DNA of 64,000 bases from Heterocephalus glaber (taxonomy: Eukaryota > Chordata > Mammalia > Rodentia > Bathyergidae), in contig NW_004624742.1 in the NCBI RefSeq assembly GCF_000247695.1, forward strand, positions 1,393,071 to 1,457,070, written 5' to 3'. Below the pieces are notes generated by a model, which saw only the letters and a list, made by a program, of their open reading frames with translations, did not search any database and was not told the origin of the DNA. Positions 10,641-22,724 of the stretch are shown here, in pieces (positions within the stretch are counted from its first letter, which is position 1; each line of letters starts with the position of its first letter). A program made the translations under genes and the position numbers.

Positions 10641-12700
10641 TGTGACCATGTACAGGAGCAACTTTGAATTTGGTGTATTGACTTCATATGCAGAACCTAT
10701 GCAAGCTTTCCTATTAATCTAATTATTAATTCATCTAAAATCCTGAGTGAGTGGTGCTGTTACTTATAAGCAACAGCAATTTGATTTTTTCTGTTTGACT
10801 GTACATGTATTATCTATTTGTCTTATTTCATTGTTCTAACTAGGATTTCCAGTGCAGTATCCAATTGTGGTATTTAATTTCCAAGTATTTAGTGATTTTA
10901 GAAGTAAGCTTTTGTTACAGGTATAATTTCTAAATTAATTCCATTGTGATAAAAGAACATACTCTGTCTTATTTTACTCCTCTAAAGCTAGAGACCAGTT
11001 TTATGGTCCATCAATGTCTTATCCCCAAGACTATTTAGTATGTATTTGAAAAAGCTGCTGAAAAAAGCTACTTCTGGTGTTTGAAGCTCTGTTTCTTGTT
11101 GCCCATGTATTTAGGATTGTGATATCTTCTTTGTCATTATGAAATATCTCCCTTTATCTCTAATACTATTTCTCATGTTGAAGACTACAGTGTCTGATAC
11201 TAATACTGCATAGTCATTTTAGATGTCTCAATATGAGGACTTCCACAGTATCAAGCTTTTAGCATCTATGTCGATGTCTTTCTATATTTTAAGTATATTT
11301 CCTATAGAAAACATATAGCTGAATTTTGCTTTCTTTTTATATAGTTTGAGAATCTCTTTAATTGAACTCTTTTGTCTTCTTTCATTTAGTAGAAATATGA
11401 TGGGGATGGCAGAGTTTAAATCTGTAATCTTACTATTTTCTCATTTCTTCTAGCTATATTTTTATCTTTTCCTGCCTTTTGTCTTGTTTTGAGTATTTTT
11501 CTAAATGCCTTTTATTTCCTCTATTGAATTATAAGTTGTCTGTATTTGTTTTATACATTTACTGCTTCTCTTAACTGTAAAAGGTGCATATTTAATTTGT
11601 ATAGGCTTCCTTCAGATAACATTATACTTTATTACTCAGCTTGTAAGAATCTTAAAGTTAAGTTACAGCAGCACATCCTGTATGTTGGTATTGACACACA
11701 TTTTTTCCTACATGTTACAAATTCCCCCAAATATAGTTTGACCTTTAAATAAATTATTCTTTTGAATAAATGGTTAAAATGTGGATGTTTACTCACATCT
11801 TTTCCATTTCAGGCAGCTTTCTTCTACTATGTAGGTTCACATTTCCATCTACAATATTTTCTTTCTCTGGAGAAGCTCCTGTAACTTCTTGAAGTAAAGA
11901 CTTACTGGCAATAAGTTCTTTCGAGTATATTTGCCCAAAGAATATCCTTATTACTTCTTTATTTCTGACATATTTAAATTGATACTGAATATTGGATTGC
12001 CGAGCTATATCTTTTCTCCAGCACTTTAAAGATGTCATCACTGTCTTCTGTACTGTTGCTATTATGACAAGGAGCCTGTTATTTTTATCTTTTTCCCTCT
12101 ATAATATATATATATTCACCATTTTTAAGAATTGCTCCATGACAACAATTTTCAGGAATTTGATTCTACGTGCTTTAGTCTGTTTTTGTTAAGTGTCCAT
12201 CTTTCTGGGAATTTAATATGCTTCTTGGAGCTGGAGGTTTATCTTTCTCTGCAGGTTTATCTTTTTAGTTATTATCTCTTCATGTACTTTTTTTCTGTTC
12301 CCACACCTTTGCTTTCACTTCAGTCACATTTATACATATGCTAGAACACTTCGTACTATCTCATAGGCTACTGAGATACTTCTTTTCAAAACTTTTTTTG
12401 GTATTTTTTTATTAAAATATTGAGTCTTTATACAGACTTCTGAAGCTCTTTCTGTATCTCTCGCTTTTCGTGTATTTTGCCTTGAAAATTCTAGCATTGT
12501 TGTCCTCTTGGAAAGCTAATCTTTGACTTATTTTGATGAGACCTCGGTAGTCTGTTTGGGTTTTTCTCTCAGTACCCTGGTCAGAAACTGCTTTTATGCA
12601 GAAACTTTTAGTGATTACAAGGCTTTTTTATTTATTTTTTTCTTTTCAGAAATCATAGCCCTGTAATACAGAATGTCCAGTTCATAAGATGTGTTATTGT
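10641..12700 (-). mobile_element. ancient L1M-type 3' half, antisense
   Basis: A long T-rich stretch with the ordered antisense L1M landmarks GGTATTTAATTTCCAAGTATTTAGTGATTTT, AATTCCATTGTGATAAAAGAACATACTCTGTC, GTCCATCAATGTCTTATCC, TGAAATATCTCCCTTTATCTC, TTTCTCCAGCACTTTAAAGATGTCATCACTGTCTTC and GCTTCTTGGAGCTGGAGGTTTATC. These match the order in mammalian-wide L1 copies. Several 60-80 codon ORFs occur on both strands but none is coherent. The right border is unclear. Confidence 0.8.
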
Positions 12701-13460
12701 ATATATTATGTTCCATTTTTTAGTTGTTTATAATGAGAAGTTAAGTTTGGACCAATGCTTGTTCCTGGCCAGAAATAGGAGACATCTTTTATGATTTTAA
12801 ATTAATCTGTATTGTTTTTACCGATGTTGCTGTCATGAACAGTTTAAAAATAGCCATAATCTGGATATTAATCCTTAAAACAAGAAATTAGTTTCAGCTA
12901 GAAAATCCTAATCTGTTTCAATCAGAATATTTTTTTCTGAGTGGATTTGTAATTAAGCCTAACAAGGTCTTGCTCTCTAGAGAAGTGAAATAGTATTTAT
13001 TTGGGGGGGATATGTTACCTGATGGCCATGCTTCTCCATTAATTGAATGCCTATATGTTGTCATATAAATAGTTTTTGCCCTGTTTCTTAACCTCTAGAA
13101 TGAAAAACTGAGGATAAGGTGAGATATTATTTTAGATTTAGCCTTCATTATATTCTTCTAGCATTCTGAAAGGAAATGAAGTTACAACTACATAGCTGGA
13201 ACTAGAATGTAAGCACTAAATGATATCTCAGTCTCGCAAGGAAATGATGCCTCTGTTATTTCCCAAATGTATAAGCTTTCTTAGGCTTGTAGAATGTTGA
13301 TTTTTTTTAAAATTCGGGAATTTCAATCCTTTCCTAGTAGAAAATTTAATGTAGTATAACTGCTTCAAATAAAATTTCTAGGAGACAAAATAACACTTTT
13401 AAATAGAAGACAGAATTATGTGGCAGCATCTCATGCTAGTGCACTTTATTTATTTTCCCC
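12701..13460. other. unassigned AT-rich DNA
   Basis: No gene or identifiable repeat. A run of eight Gs follows TATTTATTT near 13001-13008. Confidence 0.35.
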
Positions 13461-13467
13461 TCAAGCC

Positions 13468-13505
13468 TTATTATTTATTATTTATTTATTTATTTATTTA
13501 TTTTA
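13468..13505. repeat. (TTTA)n simple repeat
   Basis: About nine TTTA/TTAT units directly preceding an antisense L1 3' end. On the L1 sense strand this is an A-rich tail, so it probably grew out of the L1 poly(A). Confidence 0.85.
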
Positions 13506-13805
13506 TACGTTAACTTTATTGGTACATTTTAGGTGTACATATGATCACATTCATCATTGGGAATTTGTATCTTTACATAATATATCTTGGTTCCTATTTT
13601 TTTGACCATTCCCCTGACCTCCCTTCAACGCCTCCACCTCCCCCTATTTACAAAGACTTTGTTTCCATTTTTTTCATTTTCTCATATTTATTCCTTTCCC
13701 TTTTTTTCCTTTCCCCAACCCCTCCCTTTTTTCCCCTTCCCTTTCCCCTTCAGATTTCTTTTCCCTATTTCACATTATCTATTATACATTTTGATCCTCA
13801 TACAA
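13500..13805 (-). mobile_element. L1 3' UTR fragment, antisense
   Basis: The sequence TTAACTTTATTGGTACATTTTAGGTGTACATATGATCACATTCATCATTGGGA is nearly the same as that starting at about 9860, followed by the same long pyrimidine tract (CCTCCACCTCCCC ... CCTTCCCTTTCCCC) and TTATACATTTTGATCC. It is only the 3' UTR of the lineage also seen at 9.8 kb. The 89- and 108-codon plus-strand ORFs here are pyrimidine-tract artefacts. Confidence 0.88.
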
Positions 13806-14173
13806 TTTAAATGGCTATTTTTCATAAACAAAATCTATTTTAAAATTCTATCTATAAAACAGTTGAAGAAGAATTGTAAACACAAACATTCTGTTATTTT
13901 TCTTGGCATTTAGAAAGTACTTCTTTGGAGACTTACTTTATTTTAGGTCCTGAAATAATTTTATAAAGTGTACATAGTTTTGCTTGCAAAGGTCATGAGT
14001 AAGTACAAATATACCCATTTTAGTACAAGCCAAAGCTTTTAGTTTCTCCCATACCTCACCATCTTCCTCCAAGGCTGAAAACGAAAACATATCTAAATTT
14101 GAAGATAGTTGCTCATTTCCTGAAGTTAAACAAAATATACATATTACATTAAGAGTGTTCAAAGTGAAGTGGT

Positions 14174-14258
14174 GACCGGGGATTTAGCTCAGTGGTTTCC
14201 GCCGCTGCCTGCTGCGGAAGCGCAAGGACCCGAGTTCGATCCCCGGTACCAAAAAAAA
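14174..14258 (+). mobile_element. ID-like tRNA-derived SINE with perfect target duplication
   Basis: The body GACCGGGGATTTAGCTCAGTGG ... ACCCGAGTTCGATCCCCGGTACC with an A-tail has good pol III A and B boxes. The 13-bp direct repeat AAAGTGAAGTGGT flanks it exactly (14161-14173 and 14259-14271; the second copy shares its first As with the tail). The intact duplication and well-kept promoter boxes mark it as one of the youngest insertions here. It carries an unusual GCTGCCTGCTGCGG centre instead of the expected CCTGCCTCGCAAGCG. Confidence 0.95.
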
Positions 14259-14435
14259 AAAGTGAAGTGGTAAAACCTGATTCATGTTGGAGGACAAAGG
14301 CAAATGCTGCAGTGTGCTTCTTGGCTTTGATCCCGTAAGTCCACGTTTAGTAAGCAAGTGGATTTTCATTTAGATTCAGGCTCTCGGATCCTTTTGGTAA
14401 CAACAAGCTGTAGTCCAGAAAGAGCTCAGTAAAAG

Positions 14436-14466
<31 letters not shown>

Positions 14467-14496
14467 TTCTTCTTCTTCATCAGTCGTCATCATCAA
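14436..14496. repeat. compound (ATC)n/(TTC)n microsatellite
   Basis: About nine ATC units, then TTC repeats, then two more CATCAT stretches. It sits between two ID SINEs. The second part is imperfect (CAGTCGTCATCATC). Confidence 0.95.
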
Positions 14497-14528
14497 TAAA
14501 ACAAAACAAACAAAAATGAAACATTGCA

Positions 14529-14618
14529 GGGCCGGGGATTTAGCTCAGTGGTTCCGGCACCTGCCTCACAAGCGCAAGGTCCCGAGTTCAATCCCTGGTA
14601 CCAAAAAAAGAAAGAAAA
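14529..14618 (+). mobile_element. ID-like tRNA-derived SINE
   Basis: GGGCCGGGGATTTAGCTCAGTGGTTCC ... CAAGCGCAAGGTCCCGAGTTCAATCCCTGGTACC with an A-rich tail containing AAAG interruptions. The flanking duplication GAAACATTGCA (14518-14528) versus GAAACACTGCA (14619-14629) matches at 10 of 11 bases. The A box is intact and the B box has one change (TTCAATCC). It lies only about 270 bp downstream of another copy in the same orientation. Confidence 0.95.
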
Positions 14619-14639
14619 GAAACACTGCAATAACAAAAA

Positions 14640-15785
14640 TAAACACAAACCTAGCACAGAAAATACAGTGAAAAGTGAGTATTCCAGAAATTTGAAATAA
14701 TTTCCACATTAAATCATACTTTTGTTTCTCTCCTATGGTAAATGTTTAAAGATCTACAGTAATGTTGATTACTAATGAGTTTCTGACTTGATCTATGATT
14801 TTGGAAGATAGTAGCGAATGAGCGGAGTGTTCTAAACAAATACTGGTTTATATCTGTGAATATAAAAAAGTGCATTGTGATGGAAGACCATTAATTTAGA
14901 GTAGCTAAAGAGTTTGAACATTACTTCAGCAGGTATTCAAAACCGTGCATTTGAAATCCATGAGAGGAAAATATGTACTTTATGAAGAAGACAAGTTTTC
15001 AAGTTTCTACTACTCAGATTTTCATGAGAGGCATTTTGAAACTTGATGGCAGAAAATGTGCAAACTAGAGATATGTTCATTCTCTTACTACTTTATATTT
15101 AGAGGCTAAAGGTAGTATGAGCTGCTTTCATACTTTGTTGAAAGGCCTGCGGAAAGTAAATATTTTTAAGAGAGCAACTTATCTGCTGCTTCTTTCAACT
15201 ACTTTGACTCTCCTGTAATAGTTTGCCTTTTAATCTCTTCTAGCAGATACTCCCTCCCAATCTCCTCACTAGTTCTTATTAATCTTCCTAGTCCTGGATA
15301 GCTGGACAGCTCACAACATCAACTCTGTGTGAAGCCCTACTCACTATATACGTAATTAAAATGAATGCCACTGGGATCACGCGATGCATTTAAGAGGATC
15401 AGGAAGAGTTGACTGTATATGGTGAATCTAAGAGCTCTAAGATTGTACAATACTCAGTAAGCCCAAAGCCAACATCAAGTGTTTTAACAACTATGAATTG
15501 TTTTTACTTAAGAAAGGCCAGATTTAATCACTGAAGAAAATGAAGCAAACATGAAAATCCATGATCACCTCTTCCTGTCCCATATAACCAACTTTTTTGG
15601 ATAAGGCAGACAGTATACAGACTAATCGTAGAGTCTTAGATTTTAGGGTCTGTGCTCAATATATTATTTAATAGATCTGAGAGACTTTAGAACTTCAGAC
15701 TGAGTGAAACTGGAGCCTTGTTGGCAGTCTCTAATAAAACCTCACCTACAGCAAACAAATTCTGGAACCTTAAGTGGAGAGGGAG
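14640..15785. other. unassigned DNA
   Basis: No gene, RNA gene or recognised repeat. Short ORFs only. Confidence 0.4.
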
Positions 15786-15790
15786 AGGGA

Positions 15791-15794
<4 letters not shown>

Positions 15795-15838
<44 letters not shown>

Positions 15839-15959
15839 NNNNNNNNNNNNNNNNNNNNNNNNNNNNNNNNNNNNNNNNNNNNNNNNNNNNNNNNNNNNNN
15901 NNNNNNNNNNNNNNNNNNNNNNNNNNNNNNNNNNNNNNAGAGAGAGAGAGAGAGAGAGA
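15795..15959. repeat. (GA)n microsatellite spanning an assembly gap
   Basis: Pure GA repeats run into the gap from the left (15795-15838) and out on the right (15939-15959). The three long ORFs that cross it (RERERE plus X) are artefacts. Confidence 0.95.
15839..15938. other. assembly gap, 100 N
   Basis: Exactly 100 Ns, the usual placeholder for a gap of unknown length. The true length of the GA tract is therefore unknown. Confidence 0.99.
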
Positions 15960-16687
15960 ATCTGTTTATCCAGATTACGTGATGGTAGAAAAGTGATTGG
16001 ACATTTTTTATAAGATTAAAATTTTCCTAGATATACTGAAGTTTGCTTTTTTTAAACCAATGGACTTTGGAATCTATAGTCATTTTGTAAGAGCACATTT
16101 CAGTATATTTGCAAAGAGCAAATAATCACCTATTTAACTCTGTTAGAAATTACTGTGACCTGTGACGTATGGTAAGCAGCTTTTCTTTTCTGTACAGGAA
16201 CAGTAATAGACCTGTTTTGAAACAGAAAAGGGGTTAAATTAGAAAAAAAATTTGATCAAGGAATGCAACAGGAAAATGGACTCCCTAAAGCAGTGGAGGA
16301 AGCTTCTTATGTGATGAAGTTTCCAAAACTATTCAGACTTCAATGAATAGAAATCTTTTAAAAATATGGGGGCTGGAATAGGGTTGTTAACTCCTATGTT
16401 TTCCAAGCAAGTATTTTAAATGAAAACAAATTTATGGATTTAAAACATACTTATTGAAAGTCTACTCTCAATCAAGACTTATGCTAAAATCAGTGGCTGC
16501 AATGACGAATCCCTATTCTTATGACTTTATGGTTTGGGGATTGGTGTTAACCAAAAACACAAACAAACACAAACCTGTAAGTGTGATCGGTGCTGTAAAG
16601 AATATATACATGCATAAAAGGTGTCAATTTGGCCATTTTTACAGAAATTATGAAGGAAAGACATGGTCATCATGCTTATGACCAACA

Positions 16688-16920
16688 GTAATTGAGTACT
16701 TACAATATGTCAGGTAATGTTCTGGGCATGTTTTATGCATAACATTATTTAATTCACACAGAGTTCTAGGAAGTGAGTAATTTTATTATCCTTATTTTAA
16801 GGTCCAGAAATGAAGACACAGAGAGATCATTAACTTGCTCTTGTTTCATAGCTCACCAGTGGTGCAATCTGGATTCAAATTCTGACAATCTGGGACTAAA
16901 ATTCATATTCTTCATGACAA
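16688..16920 (+). mobile_element. MIR SINE
   Basis: AATTGAGTACTTACAATATGTCAGGTAATGTTCTGGGCATG, then TTATTATCCTTATTTTAAGGTCCAGAAATGAAGACACAGAGAGATCATTAACTTGCTC and CTCACCAGTGGTGCAATCTGGATTCAAATTCTGACAATCTGG follow the MIR consensus block by block in sense orientation. It is old and diverged. Confidence 0.8.
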
Positions 16921-16924
16921 AATG

Positions 16925-19265
16925 AAAGACAATTTTCATAAATTCAACTTCAGTAAAATCTTATTACATTGTTCTTTTTTTTTTCTTTTAGTGGCAGAGT
17001 GGTAAAATTTCGGGACCAAGGTCATGACCAGTAATGGAAAGTCACTCAGAACACGATTGTTCCAATGAGGACACAATAAGACAAGAAGAAATCAGCTTGC
17101 GTGTAAAGGACAATGCACCCTTCTTATATTATACCTTGAAGTGTATTTTCAATTGTAGGAAACCTTAAACTGACTCTTAAAGTTATTGCATTTTGTGCCC
17201 CTTTTAACTTATAAGGAAAACAAGTAAAATGTCCCAAAGTAAAAGATAACGTAGTAAGATACATAGTAGATTCCTTGTTACTTCTGTTCCAAAAGTAGTT
17301 TGGAATTTTCTTTTTTTAAGAAAATATTCATTTGTTTGCTTTGTTTGTTTGCTAAAAGACAAGAAAGAATAAATTATAAGACAAAGTGTTCTATACCCTT
17401 TGCACATTTGGTTAACTTTGAATATGGTTGTAAAGATGAGAAAATACTAGAAATAAGACAAAAAAACCAATGGGTTCCAATAAGCATTTAATTTGACTTT
17501 AATGGGAATTATTGATGTGAAGGAAATGAAAATTGATTACCAAATTCCTCAGGATTACAAACAATCTGAGAGAAAGACGTTCCATTTTTACAGATCTGGG
17601 ATGCAAAAGTCCCTGACAATGAGTTTTACTTTGGTAGCCTTCAATTTATCAGACCATATCAAGAGCCTACCTCACTGGTTGGCTCCAGTAAGGAAGAGAG
17701 TAATGTTTTATAAAAGCAACTGGGGTATCTCACCCACAGTGGGAAATCACTTTTAAGCTGACATCAACAAGCCCTCACCAAGCCTTGTTCCTGGGAGAAC
17801 TCACATAAATGACTGCTTTTCCCAGTTGAGATGGGCTGCCTACTGTGGTGATGACTAGTTCAAAGACATGGACTAGGGACTTGCAGTCAGGCCTTTCAAG
17901 GGGTAACTACAGAGTGTTCCCTTTGCTTCTGTTCCATGCAGTGAATGTGCAGACTCAAGCAAAGCCCCAGAAGGTGGGCCGGTAGGTCAGATGCATCCTA
18001 CTGTTATGACTCCTTTCTGTGTTTGTATTTGTATTTGCTATGGACTATAAACCATAATGATGCAATAAAGGGCTGTGGCCATGAATTCCACTTGGCTGTG
18101 CAGTGTGATTTCATGGAGAGGCAAGTCCAACTGTTAGGAATTCAGACAACTTAATGATTTCAGTTTCACTGCATTGCTCTGCTCCCTGGGAATCTAAGGA
18201 GATAAGTGAGTGGGCACCTCTCATAAATCCAGACATGCATGGTACATGTGAATAGTGAGGGAAGCTTTAAATCCATGTAGAATGGTAGACCAATAAAAGT
18301 GTTCATCATAGTTTGGGGTGAAAAATATTAATTAACTAGGAAAAGGTGATAAAACGTACTTCAAAAGAGATGAAACTACTCAAATATCTTTCTTTGTGCT
18401 TATTTATATCTACATGAATATAAAATACCATTAGTTCTTAATCTTTAATACCTAGGGGATTTATAAGCATATTGCTTCAATAAAACTTGGTTCATCTGTA
18501 CAGTACATGGCTCTGATATGCATATTTAATTAGTCAGAAAGAAATTTACTTGTACAGATGGTGGTATTAGAGGGTCTTACTTCAATTTAAATTACTTTCA
18601 TTGGAAAAAAAGTACTCCTTGGCTATGATTTCCGAGTAAAAATTTAACTTTTATAACATGTGGAATATACCTACTTGTAGTAATTATACATGAATAATCC
18701 CATGCGTTATTGTAAAATATGTAAAATTTTGAAACCATTCATAGAGAGTAGTATCATAACATGATAATTCAGGACTCTCAGATGCAAAGCAGAGGGCTGT
18801 AAACTCTAAACTTTCTACCAAAGTATAAAAGAGCTTAGCAAAAGAGCATGGGGGATCCAATTACAGCTGAAAGCAGAGAGCAGTGTCCTCCGCTGACCAT
18901 TGCCACTTAGGTCATTTAGCTTACACATTCGGTAAACCCATTAAACTCCTGCTTCCTGGATAAAACTTGAAAGAAATTAGAAGATGATCCAAGAATATAC
19001 CTGGGTAGACCACAGGAAGTCATCTGGACTATGTGTTCCACAGCAGGGACCTGAGTCATTTTTCTCTCCCCTTTCTAGAAAAGGAGAAGTAACCTTCCCC
19101 ACATGGCAGCTTGGTGTCTTCCAAAATGCAACACTTATCCTGGTGAAACAAACACCCAAATAAAAGTCATCACTTTCAAAGGCAAGCCAGTCACAAAGGA
19201 AGACAAACGGCTTGTAGCATATTGTATTGATTATTACACAGTAGCTGGTATTAAAAATGAGGGAA
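16925..19265. other. unassigned non-coding DNA
   Basis: I recognise no repeat family or gene over about 2.3 kb. A moderately GC-rich patch lies at about 17760-18170 without a coherent ORF. ORFs of 60-87 codons lack similarity to known proteins. Part of this stretch may be unique sequence. Confidence 0.4.
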
Positions 19266-19270
19266 ATAAG

Positions 19271-19360
19271 GGCCGGGGATTTAGTGCAGTGGTTCCACCA
19301 CCTGCCTTGCAAGCACAAGGACTGGAGTTCGATCCCCAGTACCAAAAAAAAAAAAAAAAG
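19271..19360 (+). mobile_element. ID-like tRNA-derived SINE
   Basis: GGCCGGGGATTTAGTGCAGTGGTTCC ... GGACTGGAGTTCGATCCCCAGTACC, then 16 As and a run of Gs. The A box is damaged (TTAGTGCAGTGG) while the B box is intact. No clear target duplication is visible because the right flank is a poly-G run. The 154-codon minus-strand ORF covering this site is a chance reading through the SINE. Confidence 0.9.
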
Positions 19361-20081
19361 GGGGGGGGGAATATAAATGCTTTCAAAAAAGATATTGTTT
19401 TCTATTATGAGATTGAAAAAAGTGTCCATGCATTTGCTCATTCTTCACTGCAAGTATTTCTTTATTAAAGTACTGCATCTCAGGCAGCACATGTGTTATT
19501 CAACACTCTGGTTGCTATGGTAAGTAGTCATGTTTTATTGAAGAGTAAAAGGCCACCACCCACATAAATGCCTCTCCAATGGCCTTAGCAGACGCTCCCT
19601 CCATTTCTTCTTTTTTAGTTAACCTGTTTTTTAATAAACATGAATTTTACCTTTATTTACAGAATGATTAAATTTTTCTTCTGCCTTCTCTCAAATCTAT
19701 GTTTTGAAAAAATCATATCCATTATACACTATGAAGAACAAAAAGAGCCCAATTTAATAAATGGAGTTTAAGAGAAAAAAACACCAGAAATGTATGTTCT
19801 GTTGAAAACTTTAAAATATTTTGTTAATTCTTTATATTCTCTCTACATTATCATTTATATAATTTTAGTCCCTATATCTGATTTTATTTTATAATCATCA
19901 CTTTATTAATCATTACATCAGTCTTAAGAATCCATAACACATATATACGTAGATTTTCTACAGAATCTAGAATCCAAATAGAAAAATATTTTGATAGTGT
20001 GTGCATGCTTGTTATTCCATTATAAAACATTTCTATGACATGAAGTCATACTTATGAAGCAATTTTCCAAACCAGTTTTAT

Positions 20082-20082
<1 letters not shown>

Positions 20083-20117
<35 letters not shown>

Positions 20118-20130
20118 CCTATCTACCTAT
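20083..20130. repeat. (CTAT)n microsatellite
   Basis: About ten CTAT units, ending with two CTAC variants. Confidence 0.95.
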
Positions 20131-20134
20131 CATT

Positions 20135-22170
20135 ATCATCATCCTCTAAGCAATGAAGTACTTGTCATCTGGTGGTAATCTGAATGATTGCTAGGATGAA
20201 GAACTTAAAGAAAAGTGCACTTGGGTAAGGCCAGTTCCCACTTTGAGTCATGCCTGTTTGTTGTGGAAATTACCCCTCCAAAAATGCCCCACTCAAAATC
20301 AATTAACAAAAATGTGGTTTATGCAGACAAAATTTCTATGACAGTCAAAACAATCTTTTGAACTTAAAAATCTCCAACTAGCCACAGCATCCAATTTCTT
20401 TCACAAATGCAGGTAGCAACTTCTGATCTGTGCCATATTTCTATTTTTGCTTTATCTCTCAAATTTGGCCTGAAAATGGCTAAGCTTGATCCCTTACATG
20501 AGCCATGTACCCATGACTCAGTGCACAGGTTTTTCTGTCATTTACTGTTACCTGAATTGTTATTTTCTCACCAAGATTGAAAACTACTCCCATTTCATGA
20601 AGAAGAAAAACACAGGGCAAGGTGAGAATAAAGGGTAATAGAGACCAGTGGAATGAACAGAATGTTTCTTAATTATGCTATGGGCTCTCTCTGATGGGTC
20701 CTTTCCCTGCCCCACATGTGCAAATCACTGTCACACAGTGACCACTACAGATGACAAAGCAGTGTCACACAGGTAACACAGTTGTGCCCCTGAGACGTAT
20801 AAAAGGTAGCACTTATTTTTAAGAAGAAATGTAAAAGAAGAGGAAAAATGCTTGATTAAATTCGGTCAAGATTTTTCTTCATTTTTTTCTTATATTCTTG
20901 TTTATTACATATTATCTGTTATAAGAACATCCCCCGTATGATTCATTTTATTGATTTTTATATTAAAGCAATTGAAAGCAATGTGGAATCATTTTCTGGC
21001 ATAATAGAGCCATAGAAGCATGACAGCAGACACCTCACAGGGGGAAATAACATGTAAATCCTATACAAATTAGCCTCTTCTAATGCAGTTAATAAAAGAA
21101 AACAAACACTTGCAGATGGAGCAGAATTAAACAATACATTAGAGCTCAGTGTATGAGTTTACTGTTGTAGTCTTTTCTTTTTATTATAAATGACCATCAC
21201 TAAAATGATCCTAAATACCCCATTAAGGAAAACTTACTTGCTAATAGGTGAAGACTAATGAGGCAATAGAAAGTATAATTGGAGAAGTTGCTACCTCAAC
21301 CACAGAAAATTATACTAGTATGCAAAACCAAATATCAGTGTCTGTAAAAAATTTTGGTTAACCCTTAAAACTAAGAATGCATATACTCTTCATTCATCCA
21401 AACCTGATTTATTATTTCCTATGTATTAAGTGTTAAATGCTATAAAAACAACAGTCAATGGAGTTATTATAGCAAGGGAAATAGGATTTGTTACTTGTTG
21501 TGTAGAGTGCTTCTTTCAGATTGACAAAGGTATGAGAGGCTCTGGGCCTCCAAAAGAGAATTTAAAATGGTAATGAGAGTCTATCTATGAAAATAAATCT
21601 GAATAGAACAAGTGAATATCATCATTCCTTCCGTGTTTGCCTTTTTATTAGTTTCTTCCCACTGTGACCTCATGTCTCCCCATGGACTTTGATTCTCCCA
21701 CGTGCCCTATATGGATTTAATGTTTCTTGTTCCATTAGCTACATCTTCAACTCTGCTTCCACCAAAGGAGTATAAATGTAGTTTTGCATTTTGATAATAA
21801 AATTCTTCAGTATCCAATTCCTGACCCTCCCCTGATTTTCAGCTTCATTACCTTCACATTTTGCTGACAGGTGGTAGTGGTTTGCTCTGAAATGCCATCA
21901 AGATAAAATAAATGAAAACAAATGTAATTCAAGATACAATGTGATAAGTCCCATTAGTGATATATAAACAGGATGCTGTGAGGTTTAGAGCTGCAAAATG
22001 CTGCTCTCAGGCATATGAGGGAAGACTTGATTCAAGACATAACAACAGAACTTAAATCTGTGAATCGCAAAATGTGTTAGCAAAAAACTGCTGAAGATAT
22101 TTAGGGAAGAATCTCTTATAAGCCTAATAGAAAATTCTGACCCACAGAGCTCTTTGGTTGCTTAAGAAAA
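20135..22170. other. unassigned AT-rich DNA
   Basis: No gene or clear repeat. A TATAAAAGG string at 20798 is isolated and has no supporting promoter features. Confidence 0.4.
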
Positions 22171-22177
22171 AAAAAAT

Positions 22178-22182
22178 ACACA

Positions 22183-22231
<49 letters not shown>
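22178..22231. repeat. (CA)n then (TA)n microsatellite
   Basis: About 22 CA units running into ATATATA, preceded by a short A-run. Good candidate for length polymorphism. Confidence 0.95.
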
Positions 22232-22724
22232 GGAATTAAATGCATATATGGGCTTCACAAAGAAGTAAACCAATTATTTCAGCTTTAGTGCCTTCTCACA
22301 TGCAAGATAAAATTCTTAATCAAATTGAAATTAACCCTACTAGTGCTAAATCTTCAGGAGTTGGGGGATGTTTTAGAATAACATCAATCAAGGAAAGGGA
22401 TAGTTTAAATCAAGAAAACATACTGATATATTCTCATACATTTAGATGAAGTCCTCAATTTTTCTAGCTATATGTTTGTTGTAAGGAAAGGAGTGTGTGT
22501 CTTCACTTTTTAATTACTGAAGTGAATCTCCATGGTGCAACACCACTCCATAGCCTCCCACTCTATGCCTCTGGGAAAAGGTTGGGTGGTTGGGGAGGAG
22601 AGATATGGAGAGGTTGTCTCAGGCTTTCTTGGTTACTATGGATGTGTCTGAGGAAACACCCCATCAACTCAGGAAAGTTTATACACTAGAAATCCAAAAG
22701 AGTGTACTTAGGGGTTAGTATCTG

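Noticed and set aside
14174..14260. A tRNA gene
   Set aside because: The A and B boxes are tRNA-like, but the molecule ends in GGTACC plus an A-tail with target duplications and cannot fold a normal cloverleaf; it is an ID-type SINE.
14436..14496. CRISPR-like or coding repeat
   Set aside because: Simple trinucleotide microsatellite; no spacers, and this is a mammalian genome.
15704..16013. Three ORFs of 79-92 codons rich in RERERE
   Set aside because: They are (GA)n read in frame and pass through 100 Ns.
18977..19441. 154-codon minus-strand ORF
   Set aside because: It runs through the reverse of an ID SINE and its A-tail (FFFFLVLGIELQSL is the translated SINE). No protein similarity and no splice context.
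20798..20806. TATAAAAGG promoter
   Set aside because: Isolated motif with no CpG enrichment, downstream exon or ORF; such 9-mers occur by chance in AT-rich DNA.
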